Positions 9,955-19,001 of a stretch of 64,000 nt of DNA are shown piece by piece. The translations under genes were made by a program, and so were the position numbers. The stretch comes from an uncultured Saprospiraceae bacterium (lineage in GTDB: Bacteria > Bacteroidota > Bacteroidia > Chitinophagales > Saprospiraceae): NCBI GenBank assembly GCA_938015595.1, contig CALLPI010000002.1, forward strand, positions 62,001 through 126,000, read 5' to 3'. The notes under the pieces are model-generated. The model saw only the letters and a program-made list of their open reading frames with translations, made no database searches and was not told the origin of the DNA. Positions within the stretch are counted from its first letter, which is position 1; the number at the start of each line of letters is the position of its first letter.

Positions 9955-9962
9955 TACCTTTG
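9955..9962 (+). promoter_or_regulatory. -7 box TACCTTTG for the AddB-like nuclease gene
   Basis: Exact match to TAnnTTTG, 21 bases before ATG 9984. No clear -33 element is visible. The position supports ATG 9984 as start and excludes the upstream GTG at 9933. Confidence 0.5.
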
Positions 9963-9983
9963 CTCACGGCAATTCTCGCTGCT

Positions 9984-12692
9984 ATGCTGCTGTATTTTGG
10001 CTTTGCGCTTGACGACGAACCCTGGCACGCGCAACAGGCGCCCCAGGAGGGCATATTCTACGTGGGGCCGCAGGGCTTGCTCAATGTACTAGAAGCGCAT
10101 CTGGGCTTGAGCGGTGCACAACCTTTGGATGAATACCTGCGCATAGAGCAGTATCGGCAGGTACTGAAGCAGTATTTGATAGAGCACCCACAGGCGTTTT
10201 TTGCTGCTTCCTTTGAGGCCGACCCCCTGGCTACGGCCTCGGCCTTGCTGCAACATCGGGACGACCTATTGCTAGCTGGCTTTGACTTTGTGTCCGGTGC
10301 GCCTTTTCCTCCTCGGATAGCTACTCTGGCAGATATGGAACGGCAATGGCGGAGTCAAGCACAAACTGATGCGCCAGGCTTTGCCGACCGCTTGGATGCA
10401 GTGCTTAAAGTTTTGCCCAGGCGGCGCCATCCCGTCCAGGAAATTCGAATGGTGGAACCGCTGGACATACTACCACCATACTGGAAGCGCTTGTTCGGAG
10501 CATTGAGTACCAACGGCGTGCAGATCACAACCTTACCGCCCTTGCCTGCACACGATACCGATACCGATCTAGCTGTATTCCAGCGGGCACTGCGGGGGGA
10601 GGAGCACATCCAGGGAAAAGTACTGCGCGGCGATGGCTCGCTGCTGCTTATGCGAGGCCGCCGCGATACCGACCTAGCCGCCTGGGCAGCAGGAATGCTG
10701 CGATATAATCCCCACTTCAGGCCAGTGTGCCTCATAGCCCACAAAGGCCGTGTATTTGACAACGCTCTGTTGCAAGAAGGGCTTCCCAGTCTTGGCTTAC
10801 TGTCGGCATCACAAGCGCGCCCTACCTTGCAGGTGCTCAAGCTGGCGCCAGTGTTTCTGTGGAACCCCGTGGACCCCTTCAAAGTCATGGAGTTTGTGTC
10901 GCTGGCCGTCAAGCCCCTGGACGATGGCTTAGCCGCTGCCATCGCCGAGAGCATGGCGCAGACCCCAGGCTTGCTGGGTGATGGCTGGCGCGCTGCCGTG
11001 GCTCGTTACCTTGAAGAAATGGAACAGCGCGCTGCTTCAGATGCCAGCATTAGCCCTACCCAAATACGCAAGCAGTATCGCTTCTGGTTTGAACGCCGGC
11101 GCTATGACTCCTTTCAGCAAGCGCCCAAAGCCGACGCTATCGAAGTTTATCGGTATATAGAGCAATGGGCGCAGGAATGCCTCAAGGGAAATAACGCTCA
11201 GACCACCGCCCTAGCGCTGCTCAAGGAGCAGGCCAACCGCATAGTGGAACTACTGCAGGCCCTGCCCGAAACCCACCTCAGCTATCTGGAACTGGAGCGC
11301 ATCGTACGCACCATTTATCAACCAGGCCCCCTGCAACTCAACCCGCGCGAGCAAGGCCACCTATCATACATAACACAGCCCGGTGCACTTATTCACCCTG
11401 CTGATGAAGTACTTTGGTGGGCTTTCATCCAGAAAGAACCCGACCATTTCTTCTCTCGCTGGTACCGCTCTGAACTGGCCTGGATGCATACTCAAAGGCT
11501 GGAAGTGGACACCCCGACGCTGCAAAACCAATGCCTGCTATGGCAACGCCGACGCCCCGTACTGGCCGCCCGCCGACGCCTGGTGCTCCTGCTACCGCAA
11601 ACAGTGGATGGAGAAGAAGTACCGCCCCATCCGCTCTTCGGCGATTTGAGTACCGCCTTCGCAAATCTAGAGCGTATTACTTTTCACATAGACACACAGG
11701 AAGGTAAGGCACATTGGATGCCGTATTTTAAACTTCCTGAACTCACCAGCCTGGAACCGCAGTACCTGGGCCGGCCCCGCCCCTTCCTGTACGTGCGCCC
11801 GCATCGCCGCCTGGCGGGCAGAGATGAGGAAACCTTCACCAGCCTGGAAACCTTACTGTACTACCCACACCAGTGGGTATTTCGCCACAAGATCAAGCTC
11901 GTGCGCTCATCTATTCTCAGCCTGGTCAAAGATGATGCCCTCATGGGCAACCTAGCACACCGGTTTTTTGAGCGCATCTTCCAACAAGACTTCAGCCAAT
12001 GGACGAAAATCCACCTGGAGCAGTGGATTGATCAGGAGGCCGAAAGCCTGCTGGCGCGCGAGGGGGCAGTACTGCTACTGTATGGCCGTGAGCCAGAGCG
12101 CATCAGTTTCCTCAATCGGGTGAAACACGCGGCCTGGAGCCTTATGTATTCATTGAAGACTAATGGTTGGCAAGTGCTGGCCACAGAGCAACCTCTGAAA
12201 GGTGCCCTGGATAATACCACTCTGCATGGCCGAGCCGATATGGTGTTGCAGCGCGGCGATGAACTGGCCGTGCTGGACCTAAAGTGGAGCGGCATAGGCT
12301 ACCGCGAAGACAGCATCCGCAATGAAGCTGACCTGCAACTGGCACTCTACTCCAGGTTAGCCATGCAAAATAACAACTGGGCGCACACCGCTTTTTACAT
12401 TATGGAAAAAGCTCGACTACTGGCGCGCAACAACGAAGCCTTCCGCGAAATTGCCCCCTTAGCGCCGGGCAGCAATCACGCTGAGGTGCACCAGCGCATT
12501 TTTGACCGCATTTTGCGCACCTATCGCTGGCGCCTGAGTCAACTACAGCAAGGTACCATCGAAGTGCGCTGCGAATATACCCAGCAAGAACTGGAAGATA
12601 CCTACGCTGGCCAATTGCTGGATCTTCTGGAAATGAAAAAAGACGATGCCCGATACGACGATTATCGCGTGCTGATTAACTTGGTGGAATAG
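9984..12692 (+). CDS. AddB/RecC-like protein with C-terminal PD-(D/E)XK nuclease domain
   Basis: 902 residues from ATG 9984, chosen because the -7 box lies just upstream and the longer GTG start falls inside a hairpin. The C-terminus carries RecB-type nuclease motifs: G-x3-H (GNLAH, near residue 659), the acidic residue in HGRAD (near 751), DLK (near 766) and Q-x3-Y (QLALY). The N-terminal two thirds resemble the non-catalytic helicase-like folds of AddB/RecC (RGRRDTDLAAWAAGML, LPSLGLLSASQARPTLQVLKL) with no Walker A motif. AddB-type proteins process DNA ends for repair or recombination and normally work with an AddA helicase; no partner is in this window. It converges on the LRR gene with a 55-base gap. 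The nuclease call is firm; the pathway is inferred. Confidence 0.8.
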   Translation: MLLYFGFALDDEPWHAQQAPQEGIFYVGPQGLLNVLEAHLGLSGAQPLDEYLRIEQYRQVLKQYLIEHPQAFFAASFEADPLATASALLQHRDDLLLAGFDFVSGAPFPPRIATLADMERQWRSQAQTDAPGFADRLDAVLKVLPRRRHPVQEIRMVEPLDILPPYWKRLFGALSTNGVQITTLPPLPAHDTDTDLAVFQRALRGEEHIQGKVLRGDGSLLLMRGRRDTDLAAWAAGMLRYNPHFRPVCLIAHKGRVFDNALLQEGLPSLGLLSASQARPTLQVLKLAPVFLWNPVDPFKVMEFVSLAVKPLDDGLAAAIAESMAQTPGLLGDGWRAAVARYLEEMEQRAASDASISPTQIRKQYRFWFERRRYDSFQQAPKADAIEVYRYIEQWAQECLKGNNAQTTALALLKEQANRIVELLQALPETHLSYLELERIVRTIYQPGPLQLNPREQGHLSYITQPGALIHPADEVLWWAFIQKEPDHFFSRWYRSELAWMHTQRLEVDTPTLQNQCLLWQRRRPVLAARRRLVLLLPQTVDGEEVPPHPLFGDLSTAFANLERITFHIDTQEGKAHWMPYFKLPELTSLEPQYLGRPRPFLYVRPHRRLAGRDEETFTSLETLLYYPHQWVFRHKIKLVRSSILSLVKDDALMGNLAHRFFERIFQQDFSQWTKIHLEQWIDQEAESLLAREGAVLLLYGREPERISFLNRVKHAAWSLMYSLKTNGWQVLATEQPLKGALDNTTLHGRADMVLQRGDELAVLDLKWSGIGYREDSIRNEADLQLALYSRLAMQNNNWAHTAFYIMEKARLLARNNEAFREIAPLAPGSNHAEVHQRIFDRILRTYRWRLSQLQQGTIEVRCEYTQQELEDTYAGQLLDLLEMKKDDARYDDYRVLINLVE

Positions 12693-12747
12693 CTCTCGCG
12701 CCAGAGCCAAGACTGAGCAAGTCCTCTACCAAGTATGGTGCTGGCAG

Positions 12748-14343
12748 CTACTCGTCAGATTGCATGCTTGAATTTTTGCTACCAACAAACACTCCAGTTG
12801 TTGAATTGGTCAATGCCATCAACTTTTCTGCATCGAATACCGTACCCTCCAGGCACTGCCCCAGCCGAAGCAAATCCTGCACACGCCAAAGCGCACGAAG
12901 CGGCTGTTGCAATACGCGACGACTGTCGGCGGGGGTGTACCACTCCAAGTATTGGCGTACTTGGCGGGCGAGCTTGTCATCAGTAGCTTGCAGCCAGGTG
13001 TAAAACAGTTCTGTCAGCAGGTTTGGAGGCAGACCTCTGGCGGCTACTAAATTGAGCGCCAGCCTTATGTCAGCTTCGTTGGTGGAGCGCAACATTTGTC
13101 GAAGGCGCTGCTGCTGTGCCTCTGACATGGGCACCTGGCTGGCAGGGCTTTGAGCACGGAGCCAATCCAGGATGGCGCTTTCGTCTGCAAACCACTTGGT
13201 TGAGACATCAGCATCTGGTACAGGGTATGGCGCTTTGCCCAGAATGATGCCACGCGCCTGGGATAACGTACTGGCCACCTGCCAGCCTGCAGCCTGCAAA
13301 TCGGCTATCAGCTTTAGCCTCGGCCTGGCGTAGTGCCCCCATAGCGCCACTGGCCCCAACTCGGGTGACAGTGCGGCAGTATTTGCACCGCTTTGTACCA
13401 GCAAATACTGCAATAGACGCGCCCGTAGAGATGGCAAACACAGCAACAACCCCCGCAGGCAGGTATTTGCCTCTAATGCAACGGCTTGCCCAACATAGGC
13501 CCTGTACAAAGGGTGCCGCCACTCTGGGGCCAAGCCTGCTTTGTAGCAGGCCGACAAGAAGGAAGCCAGTTTCCTATCTCCATTGCTGGGTAGGCCTTTG
13601 ACTTCCTGCAGTAAGGGCAACGACCAAAGCACCGGCAAGATGGTATCTTCTGTCAAGGGGCAACGACGAAAAGCGAGGTATTGCAGCGATTTGGGCAGCG
13701 GGGGCAAAGTGCGCAGAGGGTTTCCCGAAACGTCCAACCACTTTAGCGCCGGCGCTTGGCACCAGGAAGCCGGTAGGTTGTGCACTTGATTATCCGACAA
13801 GTCTAGGCGCTCTAAACGATTCAACCCTCCCGTGTATTCCGGCCATTCGGTTATGCCTATGCCTTTGAGGGTAAGGCTTTGCAACGGCGCATGGCCAGTA
13901 CTCCACTCGGGTAATATCCGGCAGGGATTGTGCGACAGATCCAACTCAGCCAGCCAGGGCAATTGGATCGTCCAAGACGGCCATTCTTTTAAGCAGTTGA
14001 AAGCCAGGTTTATATACCGAATATTGAGGCAGTTGGCCAGCGTGTCGGGTATGCTAGCCAAGCGATTGTACTGCACAGACAGCCGGCGAAGATGCCGGCA
14101 TTGGCCAAGCGATTCTGGTAGTCGTTGAAGTTGATTGCGATCCAAAATGAGCGTTTCCAGGCAGGTGCATTGGCCTAGGGACTCCGGCAGGGCGCGCAGC
14201 CGGCAGCCCGACAAGTCGAGGTGTTGCAGCCGAGGCATATTTGGCAGCAGGCGAGCCAGGGTATGGGCATCGGCCCGGCGCAGGCACAGGGTTTTTACCT
14301 TGTGGGCTTGCGCCTGTGCAGTAGGTATGTCTGTGGCTTTCAC
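12748..14343 (-). CDS. Leucine-rich-repeat protein with BRCT-like segment
   Basis: 531 residues starting at GTG 14343. Residues about 15-255 are LRRs of the LxxLxLSxNxLxxLP type (LQHLDLSGCRLRALPESLGQC, LKWLDVSGNPLRTLPPLP). Around residues 330-385, VALWGHYARPRLKLIADLQ, then GWQVASTLS, then ARGIILGKAP resembles a BRCT fold (G-x-V plus a buried LxxG strand); this is an inference from pattern only. The rest looks helical, HEAT-like. There is no signal peptide, so it is probably cytoplasmic. It is divergent from the XRE regulator at 14421 with a shared palindrome between them, and convergent with the nuclease. Function unknown; protein-protein interaction is likely. Confidence 0.75.
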   Translation of the reverse strand: MKATDIPTAQAQAHKVKTLCLRRADAHTLARLLPNMPRLQHLDLSGCRLRALPESLGQCTCLETLILDRNQLQRLPESLGQCRHLRRLSVQYNRLASIPDTLANCLNIRYINLAFNCLKEWPSWTIQLPWLAELDLSHNPCRILPEWSTGHAPLQSLTLKGIGITEWPEYTGGLNRLERLDLSDNQVHNLPASWCQAPALKWLDVSGNPLRTLPPLPKSLQYLAFRRCPLTEDTILPVLWSLPLLQEVKGLPSNGDRKLASFLSACYKAGLAPEWRHPLYRAYVGQAVALEANTCLRGLLLCLPSLRARLLQYLLVQSGANTAALSPELGPVALWGHYARPRLKLIADLQAAGWQVASTLSQARGIILGKAPYPVPDADVSTKWFADESAILDWLRAQSPASQVPMSEAQQQRLRQMLRSTNEADIRLALNLVAARGLPPNLLTELFYTWLQATDDKLARQVRQYLEWYTPADSRRVLQQPLRALWRVQDLLRLGQCLEGTVFDAEKLMALTNSTTGVFVGSKNSSMQSDE

Positions 14344-14347
14344 TGTG

Positions 14348-14415
14348 CAAATGTAGCGAGCAGCACGAATTTAGCGAAAATTCGCTATAAAAATTCACCA
14401 ATGGCTGTAAATTTG
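14348..14415. promoter_or_regulatory. Divergent promoter region with central palindrome
   Basis: TAGCGAA (14372-14378), AA, TTCGCTA (14381-14387) is a perfect 7-base inverted repeat. On the minus strand TACATTTG (14348-14355) lies 4 bases from the GTG of the LRR gene. On the plus strand TAAATTTG (14408-14415) lies 5 bases before ATG 14421. The palindrome sits at about the -33 position of both promoters, the right place for a regulator controlling both genes. Both transcripts would be nearly leaderless. Binding by the adjacent XRE protein is inferred. Confidence 0.5.
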
Positions 14416-14420
14416 TACTT

Positions 14421-15908
14421 ATGAGTGCGAAAACGAGGAATGAAAAAATCCTTTTTGGCTTAAGAATCAAGCAACTACGTACAGCGAAAGGGCTTTCGTT
14501 CGCGGAGTTATCACAGCGCAGCGGCTTGTCTATTTCCTACCTGAACGAAATAGAAAAAGGCAAGAAGTATCCCAAGCCCGAAAAAATGGAGGCGTTGCTA
14601 CCAGCGTTGGGGGTTGAGGCAGCAGAACTGGCGCCCAGCAGTATGCATAAAAAACTGGCGCCCGTAGCTGAGCTTCTGGAGAGCAACTTTCTGGACGACC
14701 TCCCCCTGGACGTGTTTGGCATAGAGTTGTCTAAAGTAGTGGAGATCATTGCTAACGCGCCGGCTCAGGTAGGCGCTTTCATTTCTGCCCTACTAGACAT
14801 ATCGCGCAACTACGCCCTACGAGAAGAAAATTTCTACTTTGCCGCACTGCGCTCGTACCTGGAGCTACACTACAACTACTTTCAGGAATTGGAAGATGCC
14901 GCAACTGCATTCTGCACCAGATACCAACTGCCAGCCGCCCGACCACTTGAGCCAGAGCTTTTGCAGCGACTCCTGGAAGATGAGTACGGCTATCACGTGG
15001 TGGAAAACGGCCTCGACCCCTGGCCAGAACTACAACACCTGCGCTCAGTATATGTGCCATCCAGGAAGGCTTTACTTCTGCATCGCAACTTGGGGCGGAC
15101 ACAGCGGGCTTTTCAGTTTGGCAAAGAACTGGCCTTTCAATACCTTCAGCTCAGGGAGCGAGCCGTAACCTCTTCGCTGTTGCGGGGGCGCTCATTTGAG
15201 GAGGTGCTCAACCACGCCAAAGCCACTTATTTCTCAGATGCCATTCTCTTGCCTTTGAAGCCTTTTATGGAGGATGTGGCAATATTCCTGCGCAAGGACC
15301 GCTGGGAAGGCGGAGCATTTTTAGAGCTAATGAAACGCTATGGCGCTACACCGGAGATGTTTTACCATCGGCTCACCAATGTACTACCCCGTTTTTTCGG
15401 CCTTGAGCAGTTGTTTTTCCTGCGATTTGTACACACCCCTACCAATAATCACTTTGAAGTAGATAGAGAACTGCACCTGAGCCGTCGCCACCGACCACAT
15501 GGCAACGGGCTTTCCGAGCACTATTGCCGTCGCTGGGTATCCATTGCCCTGCTGGAAGACCTCCAGCACATGCAGGCCGACGGCGTATCAATAGACACCA
15601 TAGTGCGGGCACAGCGCTCTCGCTTCATCGGCCACGAGGAGGAGTATTTGTGCATTACCATTGCCCGCAGCGCCTACCCCGCCCCTCACCGCAACGTGAG
15701 TGTCACCCTGGGACTACTGCTCAACGATGATACGCGCAGCCAGATCGGTTTCTGGCACGACCCCGCCATCCCCATGCGCGAGGTGCACACTACCTGCGAG
15801 CGCTGCCACTTGCAAGACTGCGCCGAACGAGCAGCCCCACCCATTGTGGTAGAGAAGCGACAGCAGTTTCAGCGCATTCAAAGCCGGCTGATGGAACTGG
15901 AAGGCTAA
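14421..15908 (+). CDS. XRE-family regulator with ImmA/IrrE-like and ScfR-like C-terminal regions
   Basis: 495 residues. Residues about 10-70 are a helix-turn-helix of the XRE type (IKQLRTAKGLSFAELSQRSG, YLNEIEKGKKYP). The middle (about 170-290) follows the ImmA/IrrE peptidase layout, but the zinc-binding HExxH is absent: the equivalent helix reads RAFQFGKELAFQYL. The C-terminal part has a short-chain fatty-acid-regulator-like domain with cysteines in CERCHLQDC. The architecture matches ScfR-type regulators, in which the domain senses a ligand. It is probably a ligand-responsive DNA-binding protein that regulates itself and the divergent LRR gene; this is inference from the palindrome. The stop at 15908 abuts the convergent rnhB. 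Confidence 0.8.
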   Translation: MSAKTRNEKILFGLRIKQLRTAKGLSFAELSQRSGLSISYLNEIEKGKKYPKPEKMEALLPALGVEAAELAPSSMHKKLAPVAELLESNFLDDLPLDVFGIELSKVVEIIANAPAQVGAFISALLDISRNYALREENFYFAALRSYLELHYNYFQELEDAATAFCTRYQLPAARPLEPELLQRLLEDEYGYHVVENGLDPWPELQHLRSVYVPSRKALLLHRNLGRTQRAFQFGKELAFQYLQLRERAVTSSLLRGRSFEEVLNHAKATYFSDAILLPLKPFMEDVAIFLRKDRWEGGAFLELMKRYGATPEMFYHRLTNVLPRFFGLEQLFFLRFVHTPTNNHFEVDRELHLSRRHRPHGNGLSEHYCRRWVSIALLEDLQHMQADGVSIDTIVRAQRSRFIGHEEEYLCITIARSAYPAPHRNVSVTLGLLLNDDTRSQIGFWHDPAIPMREVHTTCERCHLQDCAERAAPPIVVEKRQQFQRIQSRLMELEG

Positions 15909-16496
15909 TTACCGCAACAGCCGAAACGAGCGCCGATGGTGCGGCGTAACGCCCAGCCTGGCTATGGCCAGCCGGTGCTGCGTAGTGGGATAGCCTTTGT
16001 TTTCTGACCACCCGTAGCCGGGATGCTGTGCGGCCAGTGCGTCCATGCAGGCGTCGCGGTGGGTTTTGGCCAGAATAGAGGCTGCAGCTATGGAAGCAAA
16101 ACGAGTATCGCCTTTCACTATACAATAGTGGGGGATGTCCTGATAGGGTACGAAACGGTTGCCGTCTATGAGCAGGCGCTGTGGTAGCAACCAGAGTTGG
16201 TCAATAGCACGATGCATAGCCAGTAAGGAAGCATTGAGTATATTGATCTGGTCAATCTCCTGAGGCGATACCTGAGCCACGGCCCAGGCCTGCGCCTCCT
16301 GCTCGATGACTCGTCGGAGTGTTTCACGTTGTTTTTGGGTCAGTTGCTTAGAGTCGTTCAGCAGCGGGTGATGAAACCCTGGAGGCAAAATCACTGCTGC
16401 GGCAAATACCGGCCCTGCCAGGCAGCCCCGCCCGGCTTCGTCGCAGCCAGCTTCCAGAGCCCCATCCTGCAAATAGACGGCTTGCAGGGCGCTCAT
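15909..16496 (-). CDS. rnhB: Ribonuclease HII
   Basis: 195 residues from ATG 16496. The longer frame to 16718 lies wholly inside the upstream gene and is rejected. [14 protein letters not shown] near the N-terminus is the RNase HII signature with the first two catalytic acids. Further motifs are [42 protein letters not shown] and the C-terminal GYPTTQH. The enzyme cleaves RNA in RNA-DNA hybrids, including single misincorporated ribonucleotides. Its ATG overlaps the stop of the M1 peptidase gene (ATGA), so the two are translationally coupled in one transcript. Length is normal. Confidence 0.95.
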   Translation of the reverse strand: MSALQAVYLQDGALEAGCDEAGRGCLAGPVFAAAVILPPGFHHPLLNDSKQLTQKQRETLRRVIEQEAQAWAVAQVSPQEIDQINILNASLLAMHRAIDQLWLLPQRLLIDGNRFVPYQDIPHYCIVKGDTRFASIAAASILAKTHRDACMDALAAQHPGYGWSENKGYPTTQHRLAIARLGVTPHHRRSFRLLR

Positions 16497-18445
16497 TGCT
16501 TGATGAATATTTTGCTCGAAGGCGAAGCCAGCATGCGCACGATATACGTGCCCGCCGGTAAACCTTGTACGTTTAGCTCCGTGACGATGCCCTGCACCTG
16601 AAAGGCAAAAATGCGCCGGCCTTGCAGATCGGTACATTCGGCGGGCAGGGCATGTCCTGGATATGCAGACCACTCTATGCGCAGCACTTCTGCAGCTGGA
16701 TTGGGCCAAAGGTGCCACCCACTTTCCCAGTGCTGCTCGGCTGTAGCTACGGCAGGGTTGTTGACAATAGTGTTGTTGGCCGAGAGAATTTTCAGTTGTG
16801 GATCAAATTCGGCGCTGGCCACGGCAAAAGGCAGCACCCGTTCAAACACCTGGCCGGAAAAGCCGTGCTCAAATACCAGGATCGTATCTTGGCCAGTGCT
16901 TGAAACAAAGCGGATGGGCACGGGCATCTCGAAGAAGTCCACCGAGGGGTGCGAGGTAGTTTGCTCTATCTTCACACTCAAACGGCCATCCTGCTGCGCC
17001 CATTGCACGGCATAGCGCGGGTAGCCCTGGCCGTAGAACCAGTCGCGGAAAAACTCGTCCAAATCTATGCCGCCAGCCAGTTCTAAGTGTGCCTGCAACT
17101 GCCAGGTGCGGGCGTAGCCATAGGCAATATCGGGATCGTTCAGGTAGTTGCGCACCCCCTGGAAGAAGGCTGAGTCACCCAGCACCCATCGCAGCATGTG
17201 CAGCAAGATGGCACCTTTGGCATAGCTCAGACGGCTGTTGAAGATGCGGTTCACGCTAGTAGTATCGTTGACCCACACCGAGCCGCCGGGCTGGCTGAGC
17301 ACCTGGTTGCGATTCGATACCAGCCAGTTGGTAAAGGTATTCGGCCCAATGCCATACTCATAGGTGAGGCCTTCGAGGTAGGTGGCAAAGCCTTCGTTGA
17401 GCCAGATGTCTTCCCAGGATCCACAGGTTACTTTGTTGCCAAACCACTGGTGCGCCAGCTCATGCGCTTGAAGTAAGTGCGACCACCCGCCCATGAAACT
17501 CATGGTCTGGTGCTCCATGCCCCCGCCCCAGCCAAACTGAGCATGGCCGTATTTCTCACTAGCGAAAGGATAGACGCCAAACAGTTCATTGAACAGCTGC
17601 ATACACTGTACGGTGCGCCAGGTTTGGTTGCGCACAGCGGCGGAGTCTTGCGGAAATACGTAGTTGAGCACCTCCAGTTGCCCGCCATTAGGCATGGGTA
17701 CAAAGTCGCTGTACACTGCATAACGCGTTACGGAAATGGCCACCAGGTATGACGTGATAGGATACCTATGCCGCCAATGATATATTTTGTCATTGCCCTC
17801 TGTAAGTTCTGCTACCAGCAGGCCATTGCTAGCGGCCCGATAGGCTGCGGGCGTGCGTACAATGACGTCAATGGAGTCAATCTTGTCATTGAGGTCTTGT
17901 TTGCATGGCCACCAGTCGCGCGCGCCGTATGGCTCCGATAGCGTCCACAAAGCCGGATTGCCACCGGGGTTGGCTTGTACAAAAGAGCCGAAGCCTGTTT
18001 GAGGTGGCGTACCTTCATAGACAATGGTGACCGAGTCCAGTTGACCAGCCAAAAGCGGCGCTGGCAAAGAGATGGCCAGGAGTTTTTGGTCTGGTATCGT
18101 CTGGTAAGCCAGCAATTGACTACCCTGCCTAACAGAGCCGACATTCAGCGCGGGGTCCATGTCGAAGTGCAGAGTCTCGAGGCCATCTTCCTGCGCAATG
18201 AAGTAAGTAGTGACCGCGCCGCTGATGTGGCGCACGGTGGGGTCAACCCTCCACTCCAGGCGATGGTACTTCACATCATAGCCCTGGGTGAGCGGTGAGG
18301 AGCGAAAGTCCAGCAGCCGGGCCTGAGCCGCACCTTCCAGTTGTGCTAGTTCATCTATGCTTTTGCACACATGATGCTGCTGGGCAGGCAGTGTAGCCCA
18401 AGTGCATACTGCAGCGCCCAGAGTTATCCAATATATCAATTTCAT
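16493..18445 (-). CDS. Secreted M1 family aminopeptidase with T9SS type A sorting domain
   Basis: 650 residues. The signal peptide is [30 protein letters not shown] replaces the GxMEN substrate-binding loop, and HELAHQW followed 18 residues later by [10 protein letters not shown] gives the zinc site HExxH-x18-E. The C-terminal 75 residues ([32 protein letters not shown]) are a T9SS type A sorting domain. Gluzincin aminopeptidases release N-terminal amino acids from peptides; here the enzyme would act at the surface or outside the cell. It is the first gene of a two-gene unit with rnhB and has a good promoter at 18468-18497. Confidence 0.92.
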   Translation of the reverse strand: MKLIYWITLGAAVCTWATLPAQQHHVCKSIDELAQLEGAAQARLLDFRSSPLTQGYDVKYHRLEWRVDPTVRHISGAVTTYFIAQEDGLETLHFDMDPALNVGSVRQGSQLLAYQTIPDQKLLAISLPAPLLAGQLDSVTIVYEGTPPQTGFGSFVQANPGGNPALWTLSEPYGARDWWPCKQDLNDKIDSIDVIVRTPAAYRAASNGLLVAELTEGNDKIYHWRHRYPITSYLVAISVTRYAVYSDFVPMPNGGQLEVLNYVFPQDSAAVRNQTWRTVQCMQLFNELFGVYPFASEKYGHAQFGWGGGMEHQTMSFMGGWSHLLQAHELAHQWFGNKVTCGSWEDIWLNEGFATYLEGLTYEYGIGPNTFTNWLVSNRNQVLSQPGGSVWVNDTTSVNRIFNSRLSYAKGAILLHMLRWVLGDSAFFQGVRNYLNDPDIAYGYARTWQLQAHLELAGGIDLDEFFRDWFYGQGYPRYAVQWAQQDGRLSVKIEQTTSHPSVDFFEMPVPIRFVSSTGQDTILVFEHGFSGQVFERVLPFAVASAEFDPQLKILSANNTIVNNPAVATAEQHWESGWHLWPNPAAEVLRIEWSAYPGHALPAECTDLQGRRIFAFQVQGIVTELNVQGLPAGTYIVRMLASPSSKIFIKQ

Positions 18446-18467
18446 AATAGTTGCATTTTACATGCTT

Positions 18468-18497
18468 CAAATGTAAGACAACTTCGCGCTTGCTCAA
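18468..18497 (-). promoter_or_regulatory. Promoter of the M1 peptidase gene
   Basis: On the minus strand TTG (18495-18497), 19 bases, then TACATTTG (18468-18475). Both box sequences and spacing fit the Bacteroidota TTTG-N19-21-TAnnTTTG consensus. The leader to ATG 18445 is about 20 bases. Confidence 0.65.
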
Positions 18498-18513
18498 TGC
18501 GATGGGAGGTACG

Positions 18514-18543
18514 AAAAAAGCCGCACCTGGCGATGCGGCTTTT
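18514..18543 (-). terminator. Rho-independent terminator after the tRNA pair
   Basis: On the minus strand AAAAGCCGCA (18543-18534) pairs with TGCGGCTTTT (18525-18516) around an 8-base loop and continues into a TTTTTT run. It follows the 3' end of tRNA-Pro by 4 bases. Confidence 0.8.
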
Positions 18544-18547
18544 GGTG

Positions 18548-18621
18548 TCGGGGCGACAGGATTTGAACCTGCGACCACACGCCCCCCAGACGTGTACTCT
18601 ACCGGGCTGAGCTACGCCCCG
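18548..18621 (-). tRNA. tRNA-Pro (anticodon GGG)
   Basis: 74 bases. The acceptor stem CGGGGCG pairs with CGCCCCG, with discriminator A. The D-arm is GCTC..GAGT. The anticodon stem CACGT/GCGTG holds the loop CTGGGGG, so the anticodon is GGG. The T-arm is GCAGG-TTCAAAT-CCTGT. No CCA is encoded. It lies downstream of tRNA-Val and probably shares its promoter. Confidence 0.93.
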
Positions 18622-18669
18622 ATGCTAAAGCGGCTGATGAACAACCGACGCTAGCTCTTGCTTCAAGGG

Positions 18670-18744
18670 TGGGTAATACAGGACTCGAACCTGTGACCTC
18701 TGCTCTGTCAAAGCAGCGCTCTAAACCACCTGAGCTAATTACCC
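18670..18744 (-). tRNA. tRNA-Val (anticodon GAC)
   Basis: 75 bases. The acceptor stem GGGTAAT pairs with ATTACCC, with discriminator A. The anticodon stem CTGCT/AGCAG holds the loop TTGACAG, so the anticodon is GAC. The T-arm is ACAGG-TTCGAGT-CCTGT. CCA is not encoded. It is the first gene of the two-tRNA transcript. Confidence 0.93.
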
Positions 18745-18766
18745 GCGCTCTTTTGCGAAGCGGGCG

Positions 18767-18797
18767 CAAATGTAAGCATTCTTTGAACATTTTGCAA
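18767..18797 (-). promoter_or_regulatory. Promoter of the tRNA-Val/tRNA-Pro unit
   Basis: On the minus strand TTG (18795-18797), 20 bases, then TACATTTG (18767-18774). The predicted start lies about 15 bases before the mature 5' end of tRNA-Val (18744). Confidence 0.65.
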
Positions 18798-19001
18798 GCG
18801 CACAGTGTAAAAAAGTATGCGCAATGGGATATAACTTCGGCAAAAACTGTAAGGTTGCACGTTTTGCAACTCAACACCATCTTCCCCGAGGCAATGACAC
18901 CCCTCCTTGCACAATTCTGAGAAAATAAAGGCCGTCAGGTGGTGCCGCCGCTACAATAAAATTCAAAGCCTGGGCGCACATCACCCTCAAAATCTTACTT
19001 T

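Noticed and set aside
9933-9983. GTG at 9933 as start of the AddB-like nuclease
   Set aside because: It lies inside the hairpin after the preceding gene and upstream of the TACCTTTG box; ATG 9984 fits the promoter.
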